A stretch of DNA of 64,000 nucleotides from Lithodes maja (taxonomy: Eukaryota; Arthropoda; Malacostraca; Decapoda; Lithodidae): the NCBI GenBank assembly GCA_037953745.1, contig JBAKBP010001587.1, forward strand, positions 124,001 through 188,000, given 5' to 3'. The notes below the pieces were generated by a model. That model did no database searches. It saw only the letters and a program-made list of their open reading frames with translations, and was not told where the DNA came from. This document shows positions 32,126 to 43,099 of this stretch, piece after piece. The translations under genes were made by a program, and so were the position numbers. Numbering within the stretch: the stretch's first letter is position 1; each line of letters starts with the position of its first letter.

Positions 32126-33895
32126 AACCAGGTTACCATTAATTATTTCGGTGAGTCACGCACATACCACCGTAACAGGCACGTACATAGATTTCAGCTT
32201 ATTGATGAGAATATGATTATGCTTGCAGATCCTGACCAGAATGACATATTACCTAAATCAAATAATCAAAATTTGGGATCCACAAAACCTGTGACACATG
32301 AACCCCTACCTCCTCTAACACCTGCACCAAGAAATAAACCACTGCATGTCACACCATCTATTCTACCACAAGCCACACCCCCTGTTCAGCCACGCCCAAG
32401 GCCTCTTTCTTGCCCATCACACACACCTCCTCCTCTCCTACCTACACATACTGTATCTGCACCTTCCAAATTACCTACTCAAGTAATAACTAAATCTCTA
32501 CCTTTACCTGTACCTTCATCACCATCTATCAGCTTACCAATTTCATCTGAATCGCCATGCACTCTTCCCACTACGCCTGCTATCGCTCACATTCCTAATC
32601 TACCTACTCAGCCCTTACCTAATCTGCCAACCGCCCCTTCTCCTGAGCATGCCAGCTTACCTATTCCTCTCCCTCAAACTTCTTCCGGACCTATTACTTA
32701 TACAAGCAAACTTAAAACTTCTACTACTTCAGTTTCTCCCTCCATCTTTAAATCATCTTCACGACCTCTTCCTTTATTGCACAACATATTTCCCTCCACT
32801 TCTACACACAAACCGACAGATTCTACCTCTCAATTACATCGCACTAAACCCAGCATGTCTAGAAAATTTTCATAATCACCCAGATCTTCCTTATCACCAT
32901 CACCGCACTCTCGTGTGAATCCAACATCACTAATACCTTCTCATTCTAATCCTAACTGTACAAAATCTGGACGACGTGTGAAGCCACCTCAACGATGGGC
33001 GCCGACATTCCGGCCTACATATGCAAGGCGGGCCCCCCCAAAACCTACCTCGCCTATGCAAAGGGTTCCCGCTACACCTACTGCGAGGTCGACCTCATCC
33101 CCTGGTCAAACAACATCCAAGGACCACCCACTGCCCATCAACCCTTCACCGGCCACTCAGTCCACAGGCCTTCCAGCCACCACAACTCCTCCTGCTACCC
33201 AGTCACCCTCAGCCACTGCAGCATCTACTTCGACACCTACAACAGCCATGAAAATCAACAGTGTTCTACTTTCTGATGGCCTAACAAGTGCTGTTGTCAA
33301 AACCCCACAACAGATGGTACAAAAAGCCTCAGAATCGAAACTTCCACTACATATACACATCGGCATGGACATCTCTACACCTGCTGATGTGCCTACGACC
33401 ATGTGGTTGTTGACGTTGCAGCATTTAACCCCCGTTCTCGCTAACTCCACCATCCAAACATACATTCTGATATTGCAAGGTCACGACTTTATCTTCGACG
33501 AATGTGGTGAAGTGACGGGGTTGAATAGAACGGGGTTGAGTAACACCTGTAGGATTGCTAGCCTACAGGTGAGTAAGAAGGAGAAAAGAAGAAACAAGCA
33601 ACAGAGACGCAATTCCATACCAGTTTCTCATGATGCAGAGGAACAAGAAACTGAGGAGTGCCCCATATTACCAGGTCATTCCCGTTTTCTTACTACCAGG
33701 AAGGCGGGTCACCTAGGTCAGTCACCCCTACAAAAGAATGGGAGTTTGAGCCAATCACCATCCAGCTTTCAATCCCTCTCCACCAATCACCAGCCTTCAT
33801 TGCACCAGCAGCCAGATTTGCAGTACACCGAGCAAATGTTTATGCAAGTTCCACATCAAAGACCTGAGTGCTACCGACATAAGTGGGGATATTAG
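32099..33895 (+). pseudogene. Integrase C-terminal extension, Pro/Ser/Thr-rich (copy E)
   Basis: This frame takes over inside the GPY/F module (VTINYFGESRTYHRNRHVHRF) and then runs for nearly 600 codons with a single TAA at 32873-32875. The first 230 codons are dominated by Pro, Ser, Thr and Leu. After the stop comes SGRRVKPPQRWAP, a motif seen near the ends of gypsy integrases, then more Pro/Ser/Thr, and finally a more globular stretch (LPLHIHIGMDISTPADVPTT and on). No signal peptide or membrane segment suggests an envelope. The function of the tail is unknown. Confidence 0.6.
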
Positions 33896-36130
33896 GATCT
33901 ACAGTGCAGTACTATTACGAAGAACGCTGGACCAACCCAGGAACATAGTGAAGAACAGAGTTATCCACTGAATTACCAATAACCCTCAATTATAATAAAA
34001 TCACCAGAGTTGCTATTATATCCTTCCTAGACTTAGTAGCTCCCACCAGAGTATTAAATAAAATACTTTACATGATTAGGTACCAAATGATAACTACCAT
34101 GTATTTTTAGCTAAGTATTTACTTCACTATTGATGTCACAACGATTCACTATATCCCTTTAACATTGAATCACTATAAGTTAAAGCTAAGAATATACTTG
34201 AACATAGTCTCAATGAAATTGTTGAGAAAGCAAGCACTTCCACCTCGGTAATGTTTTTAAGTCTCTATGCCGGCCAGACTTGCTCTCGAACCTCAACCCC
34301 CCCCCCCCCCAAACTCACCCTAAGTGTCTCTGAGTGTCTTACGTTGTGATTATTGTTGTGAAGGTAAGGTAAAATATGTGAATATTCATTACTTACTCCT
34401 TTGTAGAGCTGTGCCAAAGATAATTAATTGTTGCGTATGCGTTAATCCTTCAGAAACCTTATTCAACCTTGTGTAGATCTGTGTCCAAGATCTAGTGTTA
34501 ATTTCTCTTCTAAGTTCTTATAAAACATTCTACGCATACGTCACATACTTGTGTAAATCAATAATCTAGCCGAATACTCACAGATTTTCCTTGTGTATGT
34601 CCATTCTATTTATGTATGTACCAAGTTGAAGCTGAAGTGTATAGTGTGAATTTATTCCCTTCTAAAGTCTCACTTTTACCTAGAACCTACGCCCAATTTC
34701 ATATTTAGTTAAACTCGGCTCCCCATCCTTTAAAAGAATTGTATTGCTGATTATCATAATCTAAATCTATTTTCTTCGAGAGAATCCCCTGTTACGCCTT
34801 ATTTTGCTGTGCGTTAACTGTATAATTTGTGAATAACGTATTGGTTTATTCTATTATGAAATAGATAATTTTGATCCATCTTGTCTAGGAATTCTAGTTT
34901 CGTGTAGATCTGTTGTCTAATTATTTTACCAAATCGAATACAACGCCAATTTGTTCTGTATTCCATATAGGAATCTGTTAACCAGTTCAGATCTCCTTCA
35001 TACCTTATCAGGTATTTCCATCTAAGTGCAACTTCGTCGTGTACACCATATTTCACTTGTAGTATTATTATAACTACTCGTATACGCTAATTTATTGATG
35101 CGTTCTCTAATCTGCTGTAATCAATCTATTGCCTGATTCAGTTATGTTATATTCAACCTTTGAGTATTCTTCAGTAGATATAAATCATTATATCTGAATT
35201 CCTCGACCCGTGAGATTATCATTGCATATAAGAATTAATTAATTGTATGTTCAAGATATACATTTTCTCATAATAATCTAAGTACATCGTTAATTGTAAA
35301 AACAATTTAACTCTCCTCTCCTTTGAATTTCAACATATTCCTCCCCTTATTCAGAATAATGTCGCACTAACCATAAATACTATTTTGATCATCGCAGTAA
35401 AACGAATGACCTGAGTGACCTACCTGGCCAGAATTATCTGCGCGCGATAGCCCTTTAATTTACCCATACGCTTCTCGTCACCCGTGAGCGAGCGTTCACA
35501 CCAGAGTTCTTCATACGCTTCCCTTTTGTTCCGCCCCAGTCTATATAAGCGTACTTAGAGATTTCGTTCAACCTGTCAGAATCTTATTTAGAATAATTCA
35601 CAGTAGATACTCAACTCTCATATATATTATTATCAAGGGTTTTATCTATGTGTATGTTTGTCTGATTATCATTGCATACTTCCATTATAATACTATCACT
35701 TGATTCACGCTCATTGTATGTTATTAATAGACCTTGGTGTGTGATAAATGTTGTTAATTGTTTACTTACTATTCCTTATAGTAGCTAAGTAAATATCCAC
35801 CCACACTGTAGGCCTAATTATATGCGTGAATTGCCTATCATTTGTTTATGTCAAAATATACATACTCGCTTACTATTCCCCAATAATAGTTAAGGAGTAT
35901 ACTAATTTATTTATATGCCATTGAATAAATAAGAGTGTAGAAAAACATGTGTATATTTATTGTGTTCATATTAACCTGATTGAGTACCTAAATTGTGAAT
36001 AAGAACGTGTTCGACGTGTTCCTGTCGAGGATATATTGAGTCTAAAAATCCATAGTTGGATTTGAGCAAAGACCAAAACTAAGCTAAGTTGTATTACAAC
36101 CCGGCATAACATATATATAATACATAGTAC
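33896..36130 (+). other. Non-coding, probably 3' UTR and LTR of copy E
   Basis: AT-rich, with no coding signal. A C13 run is at 34299-34311. A promoter-like TATATAAG at 35542 with TCAGA about 35 bp further suggests an LTR, but the partner LTR is not in the window, so the ends cannot be defined. Confidence 0.4.
35542..35549 (+). promoter_or_regulatory. TATA box, possible LTR promoter of copy E
   Basis: TATATAAG follows a short GC-rich stretch (CCGCCCCAG), and an arthropod-like initiator TCAGA lies at 35576-35580. Assignment to an LTR is inference. Confidence 0.4.
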
Positions 36131-36131
36131 A

Positions 36132-36195
<64 letters not shown>

Positions 36196-36198
36196 TAT
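36132..36198. repeat. (TA)n microsatellite
   Basis: About 65 bp of (TA)n directly before the Penelope-like fragment. Confidence 0.95.
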
Positions 36199-36204
36199 AT
36201 ATCT

Positions 36205-36799
36205 GAACACAAAAATGACGAGGCCGTCTTAAAAGAAATAATCTCCAAGCATGTCCACCCAACCAACTCGGAAAACAAAATCAAATTAATAATTTATTAC
36301 AAATCCCCCAAGACCTCTAACCTCGTTCTCCGTTCTCCGCAACAAACCAGCATCCACCAAGATAAAGAGCCCGATGACCGACGATCATGTCATTTACCAA
36401 CATACCTGTAATTATGAGGACTGTGGACCTCATTCCTATATTGGTATGACGCAGACTCGTCTTTCACGGCGGTTAACTCTTCACCTTCAGGCTGGAGCCA
36501 TCAAAGACCACTATCTCACCCCTAACCACCCCCACCTCACACGCAACGAGTTAGAGAAACACACCACCATACTCGATAAAGAAAGTGACCCTAGGAGATT
36601 ACCTATACTCGAAGCATTATATATCCAAGCCTTACATCCCAACATCAACAACCAAACTCTGGACCTTCAGATCCTTCCTTCTGCCAAAAGGCACTTTCCT
36701 ACAGGACCTAACGCCCCCCCTCGCCCCCCGGTGCCCTTGACGCAGCACCCCCGCGCTACCTCCTTCAGCTTCGTCTTCTGCCGGCGCCACACGTACTAA
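36205..36799 (+). pseudogene. Penelope-like element, C-terminal GIY-YIG endonuclease
   Basis: Penelope-like retroelements join an RT to a GIY-YIG nuclease. Here only the linker and nuclease remain. The linker (AVLKEIISKHVHPTNSENKI, KLIIYYKSPKTSNLVLR) is in one frame and the nuclease (36374-36799) in another. The nuclease has HVIYQHTC with a following CG, a Cys pair typical of these proteins, then HSYIGMTQTRLSRRLTLHLQ (the YIG part) and LPILEALYIQALHPNINNQT with the conserved Glu. It ends in a Pro-rich tail. The RT is absent and there is a frameshift, so it is dead. Confidence 0.88.
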
Positions 36800-36920
36800 A
36801 CAACTTAGGCCACGCCCCTCGACACCACGCAGCCAATCAGCTTCAACCCTGCCAACCGACCACCACCTTCCCGCATCCAGTGCGCATACGTGAAGCAGTT
36901 CTCTCTTTTCCACTCCTAGA

Positions 36921-37050
<130 letters not shown>

Positions 37051-37959
37051 TATATATTATATCCTTGTACAATTCCTCTTTTGCTCAGATTCTGTATAAT
37101 TATGTATGTGTGTGTGTATGCATGCATGTATGTATGTATGTCTATCTATGTATCTATATATCTCTCCATCTATCACTCTTTAGCCCTAGAGCACCACTAC
37201 CTTCTTACTATAGGAGGTGGAAACATTTGTAGGCCAGTCAATCTTAGCCCGCCATTCAATATCCATTTCACAGACCGTTGGGAATTTTATCCAAGCATGT
37301 TTTTATCTTCCTTTTTCACACACACATACACACACATATATATCTATGTGTAACATACCAAGTGCTGTATGGTATAATGGGGTTTATTATATAGACAAAT
37401 ATAATATCAACTGAGTTGAGCTATACTTTATATTAAGATTGTAATACAATATTTTAATATAACTCCTAAGTGGTTATTTATGAGTTATAAGAGTGAAGAT
37501 ATATAGACTCATAGTAATGGTTGATATAAGTCTTAATGAGTAGACTATAGTGTGTCTATACGTATGAGTTGATTATAGCAAACGACTAACTTGTCTTGGA
37601 GATGTGTTAAAGGTGATAGGGGACGGGATATGAACAGGAGAGTTATTGAGTGAACTTCCTTCACAGTTCCCTGGTGTAAGTGCTTAAGTGATGGTTAAGG
37701 GTTGACTAGCAGGAGGTAATAATAGAGTAAACCTTGCTGATCCCCTGGTGTAGAGTGAACTATCAAGCTACCTGGGTGTTAGAGGTAAGGAGGAGTTGTT
37801 GACTCAGCATTCATTAGCTGGGTCATGTGTTGATTTGTATGTTAAATAGTGACATCCTGCGGTGTCTATGGGGACAAGATGTTTACAGTTAATTTGTTAT
37901 ACTTCGTAAGTATAAACAATTTAGATAGTTACATTACTGTGATAAGATTGACTTGGGAA
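37051..37959. other. Non-coding stretch, nothing recognised
   Basis: Simple repeats to about 37340, including CACACA and TATA runs. AT-rich sequence without conserved frames follows, up to the TTAA of the piggyBac element. Confidence 0.4.
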
Positions 37960-37963
37960 TTAA

Positions 37964-38015
37964 CCCTTCCTACCCGGGCAGCCTTTCTTAATGACGGAGG
38001 CTGTATCCGGGCGAT
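37964..38015. repeat. piggyBac terminal sequence
   Basis: CCCTTCCTACCCGGGCAGCC directly after TTAA. A subterminal imperfect hairpin follows (CCGGGCAGCCT against AGGCTGTATCCGGG), common in transposase-binding ends. The partner terminal repeat is not in the window. Confidence 0.65.
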
Positions 38016-38376
38016 CTGACTGAAAACACAAGAAAAGTAAACTAAGGCTAATCTCGCTTAATATACTACCTACATTAATCAAACATATGTCAAAATGGGC
38101 GCCTTACCTTGCCGCGTAGGATGGCATTGAGTAGAGCTTTCTAGCTCAAGTAGTTCCGGAGTTATGGTGATGGAAGTGGAGGTAACTTTTGCCGCGTATT
38201 TACCTCGCCGCGTCCGAACACTCAACCGCGGCCCAGGCTACGACGAACGTTTTGACTCATCGCTCTCCCTTGAATTATGGCGGGAAGCGATTTTTTAGTG
38301 TTTTATTGTTTACTATGCCATATATTATTGTTATTATGATATTTTCACTCAATAAAGTTATTTTTCTGAAGTAATT

Positions 38377-38750
38377 TGTGTCTCTGTCACTTATACTTAG
38401 TTTTATTGTTATTATTAGAGTAGTTATGATTATTTATACTGGACTATGGTAATTGATAGTGTCTTTTTCACTTCTTTATTGTTAGGAATATATATTTTAG
38501 TGTCACTTTCACTTGTTCATATTGTTCTGAAGGCACTTATTATTATTTATGTGTGTCTCTTTCACTTAGACTTAGTTTTATAGTCATTATTATAGTAGTT
38601 ATGATTTTTTATACTGGACTATGGTAATTGATAGTGTCATTTTCACTTCTTTATTGTTAGGAATATATATTTTAGTGTCACTTTCACTTGTTCATATTGT
38701 TCTGAAGGCACTTATTATTACTTATGTGTCTCTTTCACTTCTACTTAGTT
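38377..38750. repeat. Tandem repeat, about 175-bp unit, 2.1 copies
   Basis: Units start TGTGTCTCT at 38377, 38552 and 38725. The first two are almost identical, the third is cut short. They lie in the 3' non-coding part of the piggyBac element. Many TTTCACTT words occur inside. Confidence 0.92.
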
Positions 38751-38792
38751 ATATTATTATTATTATTATTGAGTGTCACTATCACTTACACT

Positions 38793-41000
38793 TCAATAGT
38801 TTGCCATAGTGTGGAAATCATTGAAGCAGGTGCCAGCACACAGTCCCACCTCACACTCAAGGCATTGCCAAGTGGTTTTTGTGGGTTTTCTTGGTCGTCG
38901 AGTTGTGCGGGTGCACACATAGCACCTCTTCTGCATTCTTATTCTGCTGTTAGGACCCTGGAAAGGAAGGGCGACGAGCTTGTGCTTTCTCAAGAAGTCG
39001 GCACACCCTATTCTGTCCATCATGCCTGGTCCTTGTAGTGGCCTCCCTGGTGTACCCGCATGTTTTACCAGCTGTATCAGCTGTTTTTGGAAGGTCCGCA
39101 GGCTCTTGTACTTGATGACTGGACTCCTCAAACGGTAGATGTTGTACGCGTTGAGGACAGACATATCTACTGTATGCAGGACAAACTTCTTGTACCACCT
39201 GCAAGATGTTCGCAGGCAGTCTATGAACCCCATCTGCATGTCGGACTTGTCGACGAGGCGCATGTTCAGGTTATAGTCCAGAACAGCAGCTGGTTTTGTG
39301 ACAGGGTTCTTCGTTTTTCGGTCCACCTTCCCTGTGGGGACCATCTCTGCTTTGTGGCATGTGGTGAGGAGGTTGACCTTGCGCTGGTCATGCCAGTGGA
39401 TGGAGAGGATGGGGCCACTCTTCTTATGGAAGATGTCCGTCTTCTTAGTTTTGGTTGGGTAGGCTGGCATGCCCTTCCTCTTCCCCTTCACTGTGCCGAC
39501 AGTTTCGGTCTTGCGGTCATGGAGGTACTTGGCGAGGATAGGCGACGTGTAATAATTGTCGGTATAGAGAACGTGGTTGTCATGGAAGTACCTCTCCATC
39601 ATCGTCTTTACCACAGCGCCGCCAAAACCAATGAGGGGGTCAATCTGGACTTCACCACCCTTGCCGCTGTAGACTATAAAGTCGAGCACATATCCCGTCT
39701 TGCAGTCGCAGAGGACGAAGAGCTTGATGCCGAAGCGGTGTCTCTTTGACGGGATATACTGTCGGAAGTACAGCCTACCACGGAACAGGACCAGAGACTC
39801 GTCGATGCACAGCTTCTGAAATGGAATCAGGTAGGTGGAAAACCGATGACGTATCATGTCATACAGTTGCCTGATCTTCCAGAGTGTGTCGGGGTCGTGG
39901 ACATGCATGTTATTTGTCAGGTGGAAATATAAGAGGATGTCGAAGTACCTATCCCTTGACATGAATTTGCCAAATGCTGGAGTCGTTGTGAGGTCGCCAG
40001 TTATCCAGTAGTCGGCCAGAACGTGCTTCTTTATGTGTGTCATCAGCATTGTGAGTGCCAAGAACACATATAATTCTGCCACAGTGAGAGCTCTCCATGC
40101 CACCATCTTCGCACTGGTCTTCCTGCCAAGAAAGTTTGAACAGATAGCCTGGTGGTTATTTGTCTCTTTGACAAGGTATTCCATGACTTCATTGTCGTAG
40201 AAGCCACAGAAAAGTTCACTGGGGGTGTCATTTGGGCCACAGGGATATGCTGCTGACATCCTCGAACCCTGTTGTACCTCGTCAAAGGCAGGAAAATCTG
40301 GCAAAAAATCCGCCCCATCTGACCACACAAACATTTCAGCAGCTCGAGGACGAGGACGTGGAGTTGCAGCAGGCACACGCCCTGGACGCCCTGGCACACG
40401 CCCTTGGCCACGCGGATGCCCAGGCAGACGCCCTGCATGCCCACGCCCAGGCCCAGGCCCAGGGGCAGCGGCATCGGCAGGCTGACCACGTCCACGACCT
40501 CGCCCTTTGACTCTTCTTGTCGGGACTCCCTCTTCGTCTTCCTCTTCCTCTTCGTTTTCCTCTTCCTCAGGCGACGTCAAGTCATCTGGGGCAATGTTGG
40601 GGTCGTCAGCATCCTCTTCAGGAGACAACTCTGGTGAAGAATAGACCGGGCGTCGGCGGCATGAGGCTGCGGGAGGTTGAGCAATGGGAGCCTCGGCCTC
40701 GGGAGTTGGGCTCCTTTTGCGGCTAGCCGTGGACTTTTCCGCAGGAAATAAGGACCTACGATGCGGGGCCTGTGGTGACACACTGTGGGAGGCCAATGGC
40801 GCACTTGTAGAGGCCCTTTGGTCATTCTGAGGGACAGATGAAGCTGAGGGCTGTGGGTGGCCCTCCCGGCGTCCCGGGTCAAGGCGTCGGGACAAAGGAA
40901 TGCGGGTGGTTGCTAGGCCTGGGTCGGCGTCACTCTCACTATCTACGCCTTCCCTCACTTTTTCTGCCTCCCTGCGTGCTTTCTTGGCTGCACTTTTCAT
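38793..41000 (-). CDS. piggyBac transposase (PGBD-like), 735 aa, uninterrupted
   Basis: A DDD transposase that cuts and pastes DNA at TTAA. Residues 1-225 are disordered: Ser/Pro-rich, a Glu run at about 145-158, then Gly/Arg/Pro-rich. The catalytic domain spans about 255-640 with the three expected Asp: D400 in LCIDESLVLFRGR, D481 in LYTDNYYTS and D584 in RLVDKSDMQM. The C-terminal cysteine-rich domain has C693, C696, C713, C716, C721, C725 and H730. No stop or frameshift is seen. The N-terminal tail is longer than in the 594-residue moth enzyme. ATG 41000 is the first in frame; an acidic stretch upstream (41035-41227) in another frame could be a lost N-terminus. A working element would need its missing end. 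Confidence 0.95.
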   Translation of the reverse strand: MKSAAKKARREAEKVREGVDSESDADPGLATTRIPLSRRLDPGRREGHPQPSASSVPQNDQRASTSAPLASHSVSPQAPHRRSLFPAEKSTASRKRSPTPEAEAPIAQPPAASCRRRPVYSSPELSPEEDADDPNIAPDDLTSPEEEENEEEEEDEEGVPTRRVKGRGRGRGQPADAAAPGPGPGRGHAGRLPGHPRGQGRVPGRPGRVPAATPRPRPRAAEMFVWSDGADFLPDFPAFDEVQQGSRMSAAYPCGPNDTPSELFCGFYDNEVMEYLVKETNNHQAICSNFLGRKTSAKMVAWRALTVAELYVFLALTMLMTHIKKHVLADYWITGDLTTTPAFGKFMSRDRYFDILLYFHLTNNMHVHDPDTLWKIRQLYDMIRHRFSTYLIPFQKLCIDESLVLFRGRLYFRQYIPSKRHRFGIKLFVLCDCKTGYVLDFIVYSGKGGEVQIDPLIGFGGAVVKTMMERYFHDNHVLYTDNYYTSPILAKYLHDRKTETVGTVKGKRKGMPAYPTKTKKTDIFHKKSGPILSIHWHDQRKVNLLTTCHKAEMVPTGKVDRKTKNPVTKPAAVLDYNLNMRLVDKSDMQMGFIDCLRTSCRWYKKFVLHTVDMSVLNAYNIYRLRSPVIKYKSLRTFQKQLIQLVKHAGTPGRPLQGPGMMDRIGCADFLRKHKLVALPFQGPNSRIRMQKRCYVCTRTTRRPRKPTKTTWQCLECEVGLCAGTCFNDFHTMANY

Positions 41001-41034
41001 TTAATGACTGTTTATAGAAGTATTTACCCACTTT

Positions 41035-41227
41035 CTAGGGCGTGCGGGCAGGCAAAGGGGAAGGTCCAGGCGTAGGGCTAGGGCTAGGCCTAGGCCTACC
41101 TTGAGCTACGAAACTAGGCGAAGTGGTTGGCTCTAGCACACTTGGTACTTCAATAGCACCTTCCTCCACCACTTCCACATCCAGATCATCACTACTATCA
41201 CCCCCCTCAAATAAATCAACATTGTCA
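41035..41227 (-). pseudogene. Acidic coding remnant upstream of piggyBac transposase
   Basis: On the minus strand the sequence reads NVDLFEGGDSSDDLDVEVVE and then Pro-rich sequence, ending at a stop 34 bp before the transposase ATG and one frame off. Acidic N-termini are normal for piggyBac transposases. It could be the original N-terminus separated by a frameshift, or an upstream exon. Its far end is cut by the LTR of element D at 41228, and the longer open frame to 41280 runs into that LTR. Confidence 0.4.
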
Positions 41228-43013
41228 TGTGACGTTGACCACTCCGTTAGAACCGCATGGCTTGTCCTACAGTGACTCACTAGGATCGCCAGGGCAGTGG
41301 ATGGGGCTACAGTTTGTGTATTAGAGTGTGCTTTGTTTCATATGAAAGCTTGTGTCATGGGCAGTCCAGAAAGGCTCTTTGTTTTCGCCCATGTCAAGGC
41401 TTTATATATTTAATTGTAAAGTATATGTTTTGTCATTAACTAGTAATGATAGGATCTGGGAGAGAGAGAGGGAGTAGAACAGAGTGAGAGGGGGCGCGCA
41501 GTGTTTTTTGTCCCGCTCGATGACGTCACGGCTGGCTGCCTCGCGGGGGTTGGTGGAGAGAGGTCCTTACCATGCTGCGAGCTCTGTGAGTGGTCGGTCG
41601 ACTCGTAACCGTTGTTTTCCCACGCGGCTCGAGCTAGTGCGAGTATGTATACTGGTTCCTCGCCACTCTCTCCCTCAGATCTGGTTTCTAGAACGCATCC
41701 ATCTTTATCCCTTGCAACCTGTCCCCGCTCTGCACCTGAGACTCTTTTCCTCTGCCTACCTCTCTCTTTTTTCATATCTTTCACCACCTTTTATTAAGAT
41801 TATACCCCCTCTGGTTAACTCTGCAAAATCAGCTTCATGCTGGCCAGTTGTATTGTGTGTTAAGGTCTGATATAACCTGTGTATGTTAGTTGTTAAGATA
41901 AGTGGATCACGAAGCATTGGTTGGTTTTCATATTGCCGCTTCCTATAATTATTAGTGTTCTGCTGGATTAGATAATGCTAGACTGGGAGTCTGATATAAT
42001 AGGTGTTGTTTCCTATGAGTGCTGGCTTTAGTTAAAAGCGGCACGACATACCTGAGAACTGGAGTTGATTGAGTAAATTCTAGTCTGTGTGCCATTGAGA
42101 GTAGAGCATGCACGAATGAGGGCTTTTTGCCTATACCATTCTGCACTGTTCTAGTCTCGATTGTTTGTCTTTGAGGTACGCCAGGAGAACGCTTAATACT
42201 TCGGTATTAAGGTTTCTCAAGAGAGCTACCCTTCATTATAACGTAATATTTGACGCACAGACTTGAGATTTGCACTAGGCTATGCAGCATGCCATGCGCA
42301 CCAGTATCTCGTATCATTGACTCTAGCTAGACTTTATCAGTCACAGTAGACATTAAGTGTATTAACCTAATTACTCTTTTTATGCATACCCATTTATGAT
42401 TACACAAGCATTTCGCAGCCTAGTTTGATGTATTGAGACACAAACGACTTAGGCTCTTTTTGTTGATAGGAATACTGCATTGTGGCGATTATTATTAGTG
42501 TTGTAGTGTTTAGGATATTCTTGGCTCCAACGGCATTATATATTCTGCCTTTTTGTGTGCATAGCCTGCACGAGCATTGTTCCACTGCCTGCCTTTTTGG
42601 GTTCCATTTCCGATACGAGCATCTTTACAGCATCTAACATTTAAAGAAGATTCCTTGTTAGTGTTGAAGGACTTTAGTGCACTTTCTTTCATGCAGGAGT
42701 GCCTGACATTTATTGATTAAAGTAACGTAAGCTGTAACTTCTCTTACCACCTTACTTTGCATACCATAACCAAGCACCGTCGGTTATAGGTAGTAATAGG
42801 CTGTTTTCACATAACATTAAGCCTAGAGTAGACGCACATTTATTGAGAGTTTGATAGCCTATTATTGCATATAGAACTCTGTAGAGTATTTGTGTTCTTT
42901 GTTCACTGGGAATATACTTCAGAGGTTGGAGCTAGCGCTTTCCGTTGTAACATTTATGCCATTACTAGTCCAATGAATAAGAGCCCTGATATATTTGAAC
43001 CCCAGTCGTAACA
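41228..43013 (+). repeat. 5' LTR of copy D
   Basis: Starts TGTGACGTTGACC and ends CCCAGTCGTAACA (1786 bp). The start is supported by homology to the LTRs of A and C: CTCACTAGGATCGCCAGGGC here against CTCGCTAGGATCGTCAGGGC in A, at a similar distance from the end. The 3' partner is outside the window, so the left boundary is slightly less certain. Probable U3 promoter is not resolved. Confidence 0.8.
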
Positions 43014-43015
43014 AA

Positions 43016-43033
43016 TGGCGACCTTACCTAGGA
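43016..43033 (+). promoter_or_regulatory. Primer-binding site of copy D
   Basis: TGGCGACCTTACCTAGG, two bases after the LTR end. It starts with the same TGGCGACCTT as the other copies. Confidence 0.75.
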
Positions 43034-43099
43034 TTTGGTGAACCTACATTTATTAGCAGGGAACATTTGTTGTTTTGGAGAATATTTTGCGGGGATCAG

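Larger units (their letters stand above)
30903..33895 (+). mobile_element. Conventional Ty3/gypsy retrotransposon fragment (copy E)
   Basis: The fragment begins in the last residues of RNase H (DIVYKSGKLHT, then ADALSRLP after a frameshift) and continues into integrase and a long tail. RNase H comes before integrase, the ordinary gypsy order, in contrast to the other LTR elements in this window. The 5' part is missing; the joint with the LINE fragment at about 30902 is abrupt. Confidence 0.85.
37960..41227 (-). mobile_element. piggyBac transposon, 3' end and transposase (other end displaced)
   Basis: TTAA at 37960-37963 is followed by CCCTTCCTACCCGGGCAG, a piggyBac-like terminus, about 830 bp from the transposase stop codon. 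The coding strand is minus. I found no matching terminus between 41000 and 43000. The reason is visible: LTR retrotransposon D starts at 41228 inside the upstream flank, so the other end should lie beyond D, outside the window. Confidence 0.8.

Noticed and set aside
39060..39749. 229-codon plus-strand frame
   Set aside because: Antisense shadow of the piggyBac transposase catalytic domain. Frames at 40043-40726 are likewise shadows of its low-complexity N-terminus.
41228..41280. Piece of an upstream piggyBac exon
   Set aside because: The open frame from 41280 crosses the LTR start of element D at 41228, so its first part is LTR sequence.
41228..43099. Missing second piggyBac terminus in this interval
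   Set aside because: No CCCTTCC-like end next to TTAA could be seen; the interval is the LTR and leader of D.
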